A stretch of DNA of 36,569 nucleotides from an uncultured Acidimicrobiales bacterium (GTDB lineage Bacteria; Actinomycetota; Acidimicrobiia; Acidimicrobiales; SZUA-35): assembly GCA_937997485.1 (NCBI GenBank), contig CALKTH010000009.1, positions 251,538 through 288,106 of the forward strand. Direction: 5' to 3'. The first letter of the stretch is position 1; each line of letters begins with the position of its first letter. The translations under genes and the position numbers were made by a program. The notes beneath the pieces were generated by a model that was not told where the DNA came from, did no database searches, and was given only the letters and a program-made list of their open reading frames with translations. Positions 1 to 7,932 of this stretch are shown here, piece by piece.

Positions 1-404
1 GGAAGGTCGGCCGCCTTCGTTGTCCAGCCGATCAGCAACGACAGGGCGAGCAGTCCGAGCGTGACCCCGAAAAAGCGAATCTGGAAGATGGCACCACCGA
101 TGCCGAGTTGGCGCTCGCCCACACTCACGAACGGCTCACCGCCCGAGAGGATGCCGAAGAACATGGCAATGACCATTGCTGCGTACAGCAGCCGCGGCGG
201 CCGAGGGATCACGGAGACCGGCAGACGAGCCGCCACGAACAGCAGAACCACGAGTGCCCAGATGATGCCCACGGCGATCCAACTGGGAGAGAACGAGAAA
301 GCGAAGACCAGGGCGGTCAGGCCAACCACCTTGGAGCGGGCATCCGCTCGGTGGACGATCGTTGTGCCGTCGACATACCGGAACAGGTTGAACTGGCTGA
401 TCAT
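1..404 (-). CDS. ecfT: ECF transporter transmembrane subunit EcfT (partial, 3' end outside window)
   Basis: About 134 codons are visible, read from an ATG at 404; the rest lies beyond base 1. EcfT is the membrane scaffold that couples two ATPases to a substrate-binding S-component in energy-coupling-factor vitamin or metal importers. The visible part starts MISQFNLFRYVDGTT, then has the CbiQ/EcfT-type segment HRADARSKVVGL. Hydrophobic helices follow at about residues 31-62 and 75-90, and further on toward the window edge. The start overlaps the stop of the upstream ATPase gene by four bases (ATGA), so the two are probably translationally coupled. The C-terminal coupling motifs are outside the window, so the assignment rests on the N-terminal half and on two neighbouring ECF-type ATPases. 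Substrate unknown. Confidence 0.8.
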   Translation of the reverse strand, partial: MISQFNLFRYVDGTTIVHRADARSKVVGLTALVFAFSFSPSWIAVGIIWALVVLLFVAARLPVSVIPRPPRLLYAAMVIAMFFGILSGGEPFVSVGERQLGIGGAIFQIRFFGVTLGLLALSLLIGWTTKAADL

Positions 405-1051
405 GGGTTTCGCCGGTCCCCGACGATACGACCTTCGTCCAGCGTGATCACTCGTCGCCCGAGCGGCAGGCTGTCGTCGAGATCGTGCGTGACGGTGATG
501 ACGGTTGTCTGCCGGGGCAGCTGCTCAACCGCCTCAACGAGAGCGGCCCGGGAAGGCGCATCGAGCCCCGCCATCGGTTCGTCGAGGACTGTCAGAGTGC
601 AGGCCCGCCCGATGAGCAGCGCGAGTCCTACTCGACGCTGCTGTCCTACCGAAAGGGCATCGATCGGCTGAGAAAGCACCGAGAGCGGAAAGCCCATCAC
701 ACCGATGGCCCATCGGATTCGTTCGGGGGACATGTTGAACGAACCGATTTCTGCCGCCACGTTCGCTCGCAGGAGTTGAAGCCGCGTGTGCTGCACCAGC
801 AGGCCGATGTCGCCCGCCTGCTCCACCAGAGCTTCACCACTGCGGACGGCGCTTCCTTCCGTCGGGGTGGTGAGACCAGCGAGGATCCAGGCCAGCGTCG
901 ATTTTCCGCAGCCGTTGGGACCGGTGATGAGCACACGCTCACCGGGACGGATCTCCAGGTCGATGTTCTGGAGGGCAGGCCGGGCCCAGGGTGAACCCGC
1001 CGCGTGGATGTGTGAAACGCCCTCGAGACGAACGACCTCATCGAGCAGCAT
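401..1051 (-). CDS. ECF transporter ATP-binding protein (EcfA-type)
   Basis: A 216-residue ABC ATPase, the length of a single nucleotide-binding domain. Visible motifs are Walker A GPNGCGKST at about 44-52, signature LSVGQQRR at 133-140, Walker B LTVLDEP at 153-159 and the switch histidine in THD at about 189. The signature has V instead of the usual second G, so it is slightly atypical. It would hydrolyse ATP on the cytoplasmic face together with the ATPase domain of the upstream fused protein and drive the EcfT scaffold downstream. The start ATG at 1051 shares one base with the upstream stop (TGATG), and its own stop overlaps ecfT. The three genes therefore form a tightly coupled operon. 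The imported substrate cannot be read from the sequence. Confidence 0.88.
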   Translation of the reverse strand: MLLDEVVRLEGVSHIHAAGSPWARPALQNIDLEIRPGERVLITGPNGCGKSTLAWILAGLTTPTEGSAVRSGEALVEQAGDIGLLVQHTRLQLLRANVAAEIGSFNMSPERIRWAIGVMGFPLSVLSQPIDALSVGQQRRVGLALLIGRACTLTVLDEPMAGLDAPSRAALVEAVEQLPRQTTVITVTHDLDDSLPLGRRVITLDEGRIVGDRRNP

Positions 1052-2355
1052 CAGGCGTCCGATCGCTCGGCGTCGTCGATCAAACGGATGACTCGATCGG
1101 CCCCGTCCGTCTCGTTTTCGAGATGGGTGACATGCACGACAGCGGCCGAGGTCGAGATGTCTTTCAACACGGCGAGCACACGGGCCCGCGCGCCGGGATC
1201 GAGCATCGCCGTCGACTCATCGGACAACACAAGAGCGGGCCGTCGAAGAAGGGCTCCTGCAATGGCCAAGCGTTGCAGTTCGCCACCCGACAGTGAACCT
1301 GTCTCCCGTTCTCTGAACCCTCCCAGACCGACCCGGCCGAGTACTTCAGTCACCTCAGTGTCGTCCGGCCGCTGGGCCAGGCCCCACGCCAGATCATCGA
1401 TGACTCGCGCACCCACGATCTGGCTTTCCGGCCGTTGACCGATGACGGCCGTCCCACCGGGCAGCCCGAGTCCGACCGAGCCCGGGCGGACGATCTCACC
1501 GGAAGCGGCCACAAGCCGGTCGGAGAGCACGCCGAGCAGCGTGGACTTGCCGACACCGTTGGGACCCATCACGACCGTGAAGCCGCGCACCCCGATCTCC
1601 AACGCCGGGAGTTCGATCTCGCTCACACCGCGAGCCACAACAACACCGCGGAGCTCCACCGGTACGGGCCGAGGCTCGGGTGACTCACGCGGCGATACCG
1701 CCGGAGTGTGGGCTGCTCGGGCCTCATCCAAGGTGGCGAAGGAGCTATCGACCCTCCGTATTGCCGGTGTGCCCACGTTCTCGATAAGGAGCGTGATGGC
1801 GATCGAGATCACAAACTGGAAGGCCGGGATGGCGATGTACCAGTGCTCGAACGCCCACTGCATTCGGGGGTCGGCGAGCTCGACGAAACCACCTGCACCA
1901 ATGCGGGTCAGCCCATTCGACAGGCCGGTCCACTGGATTTGAGCGGCCTCGATCGTCAGCTCTCGGAACCCTGCGAAGAGCGTGAGGAAGCCCACCGTCA
2001 GCGAGGCGACCGAGACCCAGCCGACGATGAGGGCCACCGTGACGGTCGTCGTCTTCGACCAGCCATGCCGAACGCTTCGGCCAACGACTCCGCCGAAGGT
2101 GGCCATGACCAGCAGTTGACTGGCCGAGGAGAAGCCAGCCATGAGGAAGGTCAGGACGACACCGACGAAGAAGGCGACGGCAAGCACCCGGTTCCGGTGC
2201 CGCAGCCCGAGCACGGCGAAGGGAATCGCGCCGATGATCGTGGTCGTGCCTGCGAAGGGCGTCAGCCGGGCGAGAATGATGGTCAACACCGTCAGGTCGG
2301 CCAGAACTGCCGCTTCTGCCAGCTCTCCCGGGGTGAGCCGGCCCGTCCGTTCCAT
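1051..2355 (-). CDS. Fused ECF S-component-like membrane domain and ABC ATPase
   Basis: A 434-residue two-part protein. Residues 1-195 are hydrophobic, with about five to six membrane helices (around 18-35, 40-52, 57-75, 78-92, 104-130 and 172-192). This part resembles S-component/DUF2232-type membrane proteins by eye. Residues 196-232 form a proline- and charge-rich linker. Residues 233-434 are an ABC ATPase with Walker A GPNGVGKST (264-272), an EcfA-like Q-loop around QRPESQIVGARVIDDLAWG (308-325), signature LSGGELQRL (355-363) and Walker B LVLSDE (375-380), where serine replaces the usual leucine before DE. A fusion of substrate-binding membrane unit and ATPase in one chain is unusual for ECF systems. 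It heads an operon with a second ATPase and EcfT. No Shine-Dalgarno precedes the ATG, but a -10-like TAGCCT ends eight bases before it, suggesting a leaderless start. Confidence 0.8.
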   Translation of the reverse strand: MERTGRLTPGELAEAAVLADLTVLTIILARLTPFAGTTTIIGAIPFAVLGLRHRNRVLAVAFFVGVVLTFLMAGFSSASQLLVMATFGGVVGRSVRHGWSKTTTVTVALIVGWVSVASLTVGFLTLFAGFRELTIEAAQIQWTGLSNGLTRIGAGGFVELADPRMQWAFEHWYIAIPAFQFVISIAITLLIENVGTPAIRRVDSSFATLDEARAAHTPAVSPRESPEPRPVPVELRGVVVARGVSEIELPALEIGVRGFTVVMGPNGVGKSTLLGVLSDRLVAASGEIVRPGSVGLGLPGGTAVIGQRPESQIVGARVIDDLAWGLAQRPDDTEVTEVLGRVGLGGFRERETGSLSGGELQRLAIAGALLRRPALVLSDESTAMLDPGARARVLAVLKDISTSAAVVHVTHLENETDGADRVIRLIDDAERSDA

Positions 2356-2382
2356 TCGGGACAGGCTACGGCCTGCGACCGA
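2356..2382 (-). terminator. Imperfect hairpin between Rieske gene and ECF operon
   Basis: CAGGC (2362-2366) pairs with GCCTG (2371-2375) across a TACG loop. An outer TCGG/CCGA pair (2356-2359 and 2379-2382) is separated by small internal loops. It fills the 38-bp gap after the Rieske stop. It may end that transcript, and it overlaps the candidate -10 of the ECF operon. There is no U-tract. Confidence 0.3.
2363..2368 (-). promoter_or_regulatory. Candidate -10 element for leaderless ECF transcript
   Basis: On the minus strand TAGCCT (TANNNT type) is followed by seven bases and then the ATG at 2355. That spacing places the transcription start at the start codon itself. There is no clear Shine-Dalgarno. 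Leaderless mRNAs are common in Actinobacteria. No good -35 box is visible. Confidence 0.4.
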
Positions 2383-2393
2383 GACCGAATCGA

Positions 2394-3635
2394 TCAGGCA
2401 GGCCGGTATGGCAACGGATTGACACCATTACCGAAGAGATCGAGATCATCGGCCGGATCGCCATCCGGGATACGGAGATCACCAGGGGCTTGGGCGGTGA
2501 AGCGGTCGGCCAGCATGTTGGCGAACCGGTGCACGGGTTCCTCGAATCGAGGTGAGTATCGGCCTGGTGTGTAGCCGCCGGCAGTGAGGCCCCGCTGGTT
2601 GCGTTGCACGATGTCGATGTCCTCGGTGTTGACGTCGATCCAGAAGTCGCGAGTCACCGCGAAGGCGTGCTCGCTCACGGGTGCCTCGTGCGGGGGAAGA
2701 AGCCAGATGGCTCGCTCCAACGTGCGGCCGGGAGCAAGCGGCTCGAGCAGCATCAAGAACACATGATTGGGCAAGACGGACAGCAGCACGTTCGGGAACA
2801 TGGCAACGAACCGCCCGCTTGCGCCATCGGACTCGGTGAGTCCGGCCGCCGGTGGCATGGCGGTCCAGTCGTCGCGTTCGTCGGACGACACCGGGGTGGT
2901 GGTCTGGCCGCAGTACATGCCAGGCCCCTGATAGCGATAGTGGTCGGCAACACGAGACACCTTGGCCAGGTCCGGGTGCACCCAGGTCAGGTGGTAGTAC
3001 TCCTGGAAGTTCTCCGAGATCAGCTTCCAGTTCGCCCGGATCTCGAACGACCGCTCCTCTCGGAGACGCCAGGTGTCCAGCTCATAGCCGGCAAGCCGGA
3101 GCCCGAGATCGCCCATGCATTCGGCGACGCTGGGCACCTCCGCCTCGAGCGACACGAAGACGACACCAGCGAAAGCTTCGACCCGCACGGGGTGCAGGCC
3201 GTAGTCGGCCCGGTCGAAGCCCTCGAGCGGATACTCGTCGAAACGTGGCGTCGCAATCAGACTTCCCGTGAGGCTGTATCCCCAACGGTGGTACGGGCAA
3301 CGAATGGTTCCGGAGAGCTGGCAATCGTCTTCCAACAATTCGGTTCCCCGATGGCGGCACGCATTGCGGAACGCCCGGAGTTCACCATCGTCGTCGCGGG
3401 TGATGATGATTGATTGGCCGGCAACGGAGCGCACGATTGTGTTCCCAGCGTCACGGACTTGATCGCTGGCCGCCACCCCGGTCCAGAATGAGCTGAACAC
3501 GGTGGCCTGTTCCGCCTCGAAGAACTTCTGGTCGGCGTAGCAGGCCGCAGGAAGCGTGTGCGCCGCATCCACGGGTTGGCGAATGCCGCCCCAGGCGATC
3601 TCGGAGCTCCAATCCGTGTGCATCCCCATGGCCAT
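2394..3635 (-). CDS. Rieske non-heme iron oxygenase, alpha subunit
   Basis: A 413-residue protein of the aromatic-ring-hydroxylating/choline-monooxygenase type. The N-terminal Rieske domain has the full 2Fe-2S ligand pattern, C93-x-H95 and C113-x2-H116, in NACRHRGTE and CPYHRWGY. The catalytic domain carries SENFQEYYHLTWVHPD, with iron ligands H215 and H220 and a likely third ligand near D341 in EDIDIVQRNQRGL. Family members use O2 and electrons from a separate reductase to hydroxylate or demethylate small molecules; no reductase or ferredoxin gene is nearby. Length is normal for single-subunit members. It ends 38 bp before the ECF operon on the same strand, so the imported compound may be its substrate (inference). 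ATGs at residues 1, 3 and 5 leave the exact start open. Confidence 0.88.
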   Translation of the reverse strand: MAMGMHTDWSSEIAWGGIRQPVDAAHTLPAACYADQKFFEAEQATVFSSFWTGVAASDQVRDAGNTIVRSVAGQSIIITRDDDGELRAFRNACRHRGTELLEDDCQLSGTIRCPYHRWGYSLTGSLIATPRFDEYPLEGFDRADYGLHPVRVEAFAGVVFVSLEAEVPSVAECMGDLGLRLAGYELDTWRLREERSFEIRANWKLISENFQEYYHLTWVHPDLAKVSRVADHYRYQGPGMYCGQTTTPVSSDERDDWTAMPPAAGLTESDGASGRFVAMFPNVLLSVLPNHVFLMLLEPLAPGRTLERAIWLLPPHEAPVSEHAFAVTRDFWIDVNTEDIDIVQRNQRGLTAGGYTPGRYSPRFEEPVHRFANMLADRFTAQAPGDLRIPDGDPADDLDLFGNGVNPLPYRPA

Positions 3636-3713
3636 CGAGCGAGTGTGTCGTCCTCACATGCCGGGGGCAAGGGCAAGCAGCCTTGAAGCAGAGGCTTGTG
3701 CGTGGTGAGAGGG

Positions 3714-4781
3714 TCAGTTCCCCACGGCGGACATGGCGACGTGAGCGCCAGTGGATCGGCGGGCCAGCAACTCGGCGACGAACAAGTAGGTGTCGCGGTA
3801 GCGGTGTGTTCCGTTGATTTCGCTGACCATGGCGTCGGCCACCATCTCGCCCATGTCGCCGAACGGCTGCCGCAACGTCGTCAGCGGTGGCTCGGTGGTG
3901 GCCGTGAAGTCCGTCCCGTCGTACCCGACCACGGAGACTTCACCGGGGATGGCAAGGCTGAGCGATCGGGCCGCTTGCACCGCCCCGAGCGCCATGAGGT
4001 CGTTGCCACAGATCAATGCGGTGAGGCCGTTGGAGAGCAGCCTGGTGGCACCGGCTCGACCGCCTTCGAAGGTGAAGGCCGTCTCCACCATGGCGACGTC
4101 GGGACGCTGAATCTCGTGGCGAGCAAGTGCTCGGTCATAGCCCTCTTCGAATCGGTGGGCCGAGACGTAGCGCCGGGTGCCGAGCACACAGCCGATCCGT
4201 CGGTGGCCGAGCGAAACGAGGTGGTCCACGGCCCGCCCGGCCGCCATCTCTTCGTCACTCACGATGTGGGGCACCGGGAGTCCGGTGCGGCTGCCATTGA
4301 CGAGCACGAACGGCATGGCTTGGGCCACGAGTCGCTCGTAGATGCCGAGGTCGCCCTCGAACTCTGCGTGGCGGCCCGTGAGGAAAATGAGGCCGTCGAC
4401 GCCGACGTTCACAAACTCCTCAACGTAACGCTCCTCGGCCAGTAGATCCGTGGAAGCGACACCGATCGAGGTGACGATGTCGTGCCGAGCCAATCGTTCG
4501 CTGATGCGTTGGGTCAGCTCTGAGAACACCGGGTTCGTGAGCTCGCCGGAAATGATGCCGACGGCGCCGCGGCTCACCCGCCCAGGACTCGGCACGTCGG
4601 TGTAGCCGAGCTCGCTCAGGGCCTGAATCACGCGGGCTCGCGTGCGTTCGGCAACACCGTGCCTTCCGTTCAAGACGCGGCTGACCGTTGGCTCGCTCAC
4701 GCCCGCTCGGGCGGCAACGTCTCGCAGAGGGGGTCGACTCACGGCGGGCAGTGTAACCCCAGATCTCATCGCGATTTCCAT
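3714..4781 (-). CDS. LacI-family transcriptional regulator of the alpha-glucan locus
   Basis: A 355-residue repressor-type protein. The helix-turn-helix is at about 18-40 (PPLRDVAARAGVSEPTVSRV), followed by the hinge region and a periplasmic-binding-protein-like sensor domain with typical segments VGIISGELTNPVFSEL and GYDGTDFTATTEPPLTTLRQP. It would bind a sugar or maltodextrin effector. It diverges from the MalE-like gene, and the shared 167-bp region holds three TTTC..GAAAG-type repeats, one covering its own start codon, which suggests autoregulation as well as control of the sugar operon. An alternative ATG at 4769 has a better Shine-Dalgarno (GGAAA) and would remove four residues. A GTG at 4742 is also possible. 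Confidence 0.9.
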   Translation of the reverse strand: MEIAMRSGVTLPAVSRPPLRDVAARAGVSEPTVSRVLNGRHGVAERTRARVIQALSELGYTDVPSPGRVSRGAVGIISGELTNPVFSELTQRISERLARHDIVTSIGVASTDLLAEERYVEEFVNVGVDGLIFLTGRHAEFEGDLGIYERLVAQAMPFVLVNGSRTGLPVPHIVSDEEMAAGRAVDHLVSLGHRRIGCVLGTRRYVSAHRFEEGYDRALARHEIQRPDVAMVETAFTFEGGRAGATRLLSNGLTALICGNDLMALGAVQAARSLSLAIPGEVSVVGYDGTDFTATTEPPLTTLRQPFGDMGEMVADAMVSEINGTHRYRDTYLFVAELLARRSTGAHVAMSAVGN

Positions 4782-4828
4782 GAAAGGTTGATTGCCTTTT
4801 CAGAAAGTCGCGCTTAGCTTTCAGGAAG
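4775..4828. promoter_or_regulatory. Three operator-like repeats in the lacI/malE divergent promoter
   Basis: TTTCCATGAAAG (4775-4786), TTTCAGAAAG (4798-4807) and TTTCAGGAAG (4819-4828) have centres 22 and 21 bp apart, about two helical turns. The first covers the regulator's ATG. The other two flank the spacer and -10 of the candidate promoter of the sugar operon. They are probably binding sites of the adjacent LacI-type protein. Confidence 0.5.
4792..4820 (+). promoter_or_regulatory. Candidate promoter of the malE-type operon
   Basis: TTGCCT (-35, 4792-4797) and TAGCTT (-10, 4815-4820) are separated by 17 bp, giving a 5' leader of about 120 nt. The operator-like repeats overlap the spacer and the -10, as expected for a repressor-controlled promoter. 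Confidence 0.45.
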
Positions 4829-4948
4829 CCCGCAACGAATGCCGCTCGAATCCGCCGTCCTCCGGACGGTTCGCTTCTCGGTGTGCTTCGTCGCGGGGTG
4901 AACGTGTCGGACACCGGTCCGACCGATGACCTGGGGAGAACCCTGAAC

Positions 4949-6340
4949 ATGATCACGCGCTGGAAATTCCTCGCCGTGCTGCTCACTGCCTTCGCGCTCG
5001 TTGCCGCTGCCTGCGGCGGCGACGACGAAGCAGAGCCGGCGGCGACCACTGAAGCCGCGGCGGAAGAGACCGCCACCACCGAAGCCATGGAAGAAGAACC
5101 CATGGAAGAGGAAGAGGCCATGGAAGAAGAGGAGCCCGCTGAAGAAGAGGCTCCCGAAGACGAAGCCATGGAGGAGGAAGAAGCTCCCATCGTGCGAGCC
5201 GACGCTGACCTCGTCATCTGGGCCGACGACACCCGCACTCCGGTGATCCTGCCCCTCGCGGAAGCCTTCGGCGCCGAGAATGGCATCACGGTTGCGGTGC
5301 AGGAAGTCAACTTCGGCGACATCCGAGACCGTCTCCAAACTGCGGGCCCCGCCGGCGAAGGACCCGACGTTGTCATCGGCGCTCACGACTGGCTCGGCCA
5401 GCTCGTGACCTCCGGCCTGCTTGCTCCGGTCGACCTGCCCAACAGCGCGGACTTCTCCGCGGTCGCGATCGAGGCCATGAGCTACGAAGGCCAGCTGTAC
5501 GGCGTCCCCTACGCCATCGAGAACATCGCCCTCATCCGCAACGTGGATCTCGTTCCTGAGGCTCCGGCGTCGATGGAAGAGCTGGAAGCGACGGCCCTCG
5601 CCCTGGTGGCGTCCGGAGACGCGGAGGTGCCCCTGGCCATCCAGAATGACCCGGGCGATCCCTTCCACGACTTCCCGCTCTACACCGCGGGCGGCGGCTA
5701 CCTCTTCGGCCAGAACGCCGATGGCAGCCTGAACCCCGACGATCTCGGCCTCGACTCCGAGGGTGGCCTTGCCGCCGCCGCTCAGTTCCAGGCCTGGACC
5801 GAGTCCGGTCTCCTCACGCCCAGCCTCAGCTACGACGTCATGATCGAGAGCTTCGGTCAGGGCACTGCCCCGTTCGCGATCACCGGTCCCTGGGCCGTCT
5901 CCGATGCTGACCGTGGCTTCAAGGCCACCGGCGTGAACTACGTCGTCGAGCCGATCCCGGCCCTCAACGGCACCACGGCCGCTCCGTTCGTGGGCGTCCA
6001 GGGCTTCATGGTCTCGGCCAATGCTGAGAACCCGCTCTTCGCCCAGACCTTCATCACCGAGGTCATGTCGACCGAGGATGCCCAGACGGGCTTGTTCGAA
6101 GCGGGCGGCCGTCCTCCGGCCCACCTCGCCGCCTTCGAAGCCGCCGCTGGCGATCCCGACATCCAGGGCTTCGGCGAGGCTGGCATCGCTGGTCAGCCGC
6201 TTCCCTCCATTCCCGCCATGGGTTCGGTGTGGTCGGCTTGGACCGACGCCTACGGCCTGATCCTCTCCGGTGAGAGCTCCGGTGAAGAGGCCTTCACGAA
6301 CGCTGCGGAGCAGATCCGTGCGCTGATCGCCGAAGGCTGA
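4949..6340 (+). CDS. malE: Maltose/maltodextrin-type ABC substrate-binding lipoprotein
   Basis: Read from ATG 4949, which has GGGGAGAA at 4933-4940 as ribosome site and gives a clean lipoprotein signal (MITRWKFLAVLL...VAAAC, lipidated C22). The open frame extends 22 codons further upstream, but that part lacks signal character. The mature protein (463 residues in all) begins with a linker at about 25-87 that is extremely rich in Glu, Ala and Met, with EAMEEEE-type repeats. A solute-binding fold follows, with maltose-binding-like segments ADLVIWADD, GPDVVIGAHDWLGQL, YGVPYAIENIALIRN and GPWAVSDAD. It would capture maltodextrins at the outer face of the membrane and deliver them to the two permeases that follow directly. 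Substrate assignment is inferred from MalE similarity and the amylase neighbours. Confidence 0.88.
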   Translation: MITRWKFLAVLLTAFALVAAACGGDDEAEPAATTEAAAEETATTEAMEEEPMEEEEAMEEEEPAEEEAPEDEAMEEEEAPIVRADADLVIWADDTRTPVILPLAEAFGAENGITVAVQEVNFGDIRDRLQTAGPAGEGPDVVIGAHDWLGQLVTSGLLAPVDLPNSADFSAVAIEAMSYEGQLYGVPYAIENIALIRNVDLVPEAPASMEELEATALALVASGDAEVPLAIQNDPGDPFHDFPLYTAGGGYLFGQNADGSLNPDDLGLDSEGGLAAAAQFQAWTESGLLTPSLSYDVMIESFGQGTAPFAITGPWAVSDADRGFKATGVNYVVEPIPALNGTTAAPFVGVQGFMVSANAENPLFAQTFITEVMSTEDAQTGLFEAGGRPPAHLAAFEAAAGDPDIQGFGEAGIAGQPLPSIPAMGSVWSAWTDAYGLILSGESSGEEAFTNAAEQIRALIAEG

Positions 6341-6345
6341 TCCTC

Positions 6346-7932
6346 ATGCCCGAGCGCACCTCCCCGTCGTCCCGACCGAGCCGTGCCGGTTCGGCCGCGT
6401 TCGTCGGGTTGTCGCTCGGACTCGTGATCAAGGTCATCTTCCTGGCCACGATCAATGCCACGTCCATCTGGGCTCTGGGACGACTCGTTCCCGAAGGAGT
6501 CTGGGTGGGCGTGGCGTTCATCACGATCGCCACGCTGGCGATCGACATCGTCTACCTGGCCCCCGGACGGTGGGCCATCCCCTTCCGCTACCTCCTGCCG
6601 GGAACGATCTTCCTGGTCGCGTTCCAGCTCTATCCCGTCGTCTACACCGCCTCGATCTCCACAACGAACTTGGGGACGGGCAACATCCTCGACAAAGAGG
6701 CGGCGATCGAGCAGGTCATCGCAACCTCGGTCGGCTCCACTGAGAGCGACATCTCCTACGTCGCCCGTGCTGCCCAATCGGCCGATGGCACGCTCGGGCT
6801 CTTGCTCACGGACAGCCGCACCGATCCGCCGTCCCACTTCGTAGGCACCACCGAGGGCCTCACCCCGGTTGACGCCGCAGCAATCGACTTCGACGGCGAT
6901 CGAATCAGCGAAGCTGCTGGTTTCACCGCCCTGAACCTCGGCCAAGCCGCCGACTTCGAGACCCAGCTCTCCGAGCTCGAGGTCCCCGCCGAGGAAGGAA
7001 TCATCCGGCTCCAAACCTTCAGCCGCGCGGCCCTCGTGGGCTTCCGCCTTCAGTACGACGACGCGAGCGACACGATCACTGACGTCGAGACCGGAACCGT
7101 GTACTCCCCTACCGAGGGTTTCTTCCGAGCCGATGACGGAACCCGGCTCAATCCCGGTTGGGAAGTGAACGTCGGCTTCGACAACTACCGGAGAGTGTTC
7201 AACTCTGAAGCTGTGCGCGGCCCATTCCTGCGTGTGTTCGTCTGGAACTGGGCGTTCGCCGCCGGCACCGTGCTGTTCTCGTTCGCCCTCGGCCTGTTCC
7301 TGGCCGTGTCGCTCGATCACGACGAGTTGAAGGGCAAGCGCCTCTACCGCTCGATCCTCATCTTCCCGTACGCACTTCCGTCGTTCCTCACTGTGTTGGT
7401 GTGGCAGGGAATGATGAACAAGGACTTCGGTGTCATCAACGGCCTTCTCAACGCTGAGGTCCCGTGGCTGACCGATCCGTGGATGGCCCGAGCATCGCTG
7501 CTTCTCGTGTCCACGTGGCTGAGCTTTCCCTACTTCTTCCTCGTGAGCACAGGTGCGCTCCAGTCGATTCCGAGCGAGCTGGTCGAGGCGGCCAAGGTCG
7601 ACGGGGCGAACGGGCCGCAGGCGTTCCGACGCGTCACACTCCCGCTGCTGCTGATCGCAGTGGCACCGCTGATGATCAGCTCCTTCGCCTTCAACTTCAA
7701 CAACTTCAACGTTGTGTTCTTCCTCAACCGAGGTGGGCCGCCCATCGCCGGTGCCCAAACCCCTGCTGGCAGCACGGACATCCTCGTGACCTACACGTAC
7801 CGCCTGGCGTTCGAGAGCGGCCGAGGTCAGGACCTGGCCTTCGCCACGGCGATCTCGATCCTCATCTTCCTGCACATCGCCCTCTTCAGCGCCTGGGGCT
7901 TCCGCAAGACCGCACGCCTGGAGGAAATCTGA
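6346..7932 (+). CDS. malF: MalF-type sugar ABC permease
   Basis: A 528-residue inner-membrane permease, about the size of enterobacterial MalF. N-terminal helices lie at about 15-38, 43-65 and 75-97. A large extracytoplasmic insert of roughly 170-180 residues follows (about 105-285), matching the MalF P2 region that contacts the binding protein. Six more helices come after it. The ATPase-coupling EAA loop is ELVEAAKVDGANGPQAFRRVTLPLL, followed by the typical SSFAFNFNNFNVVFFL helix that contributes to the sugar site in MalF. The gene starts five bases after malE and overlaps malG by one base (TGATG). Function as the maltodextrin channel subunit is inferred from these features and from gene order. 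Confidence 0.9.
   Translation: MPERTSPSSRPSRAGSAAFVGLSLGLVIKVIFLATINATSIWALGRLVPEGVWVGVAFITIATLAIDIVYLAPGRWAIPFRYLLPGTIFLVAFQLYPVVYTASISTTNLGTGNILDKEAAIEQVIATSVGSTESDISYVARAAQSADGTLGLLLTDSRTDPPSHFVGTTEGLTPVDAAAIDFDGDRISEAAGFTALNLGQAADFETQLSELEVPAEEGIIRLQTFSRAALVGFRLQYDDASDTITDVETGTVYSPTEGFFRADDGTRLNPGWEVNVGFDNYRRVFNSEAVRGPFLRVFVWNWAFAAGTVLFSFALGLFLAVSLDHDELKGKRLYRSILIFPYALPSFLTVLVWQGMMNKDFGVINGLLNAEVPWLTDPWMARASLLLVSTWLSFPYFFLVSTGALQSIPSELVEAAKVDGANGPQAFRRVTLPLLLIAVAPLMISSFAFNFNNFNVVFFLNRGGPPIAGAQTPAGSTDILVTYTYRLAFESGRGQDLAFATAISILIFLHIALFSAWGFRKTARLEEI

Noticed and set aside
4814..6124. A 436-codon minus-strand frame opposite malE with FFHGLFLFHGF-like runs
   Set aside because: The Phe/His/Gly runs are the antisense of the acidic Glu/Met linker. 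No start signal or family features.
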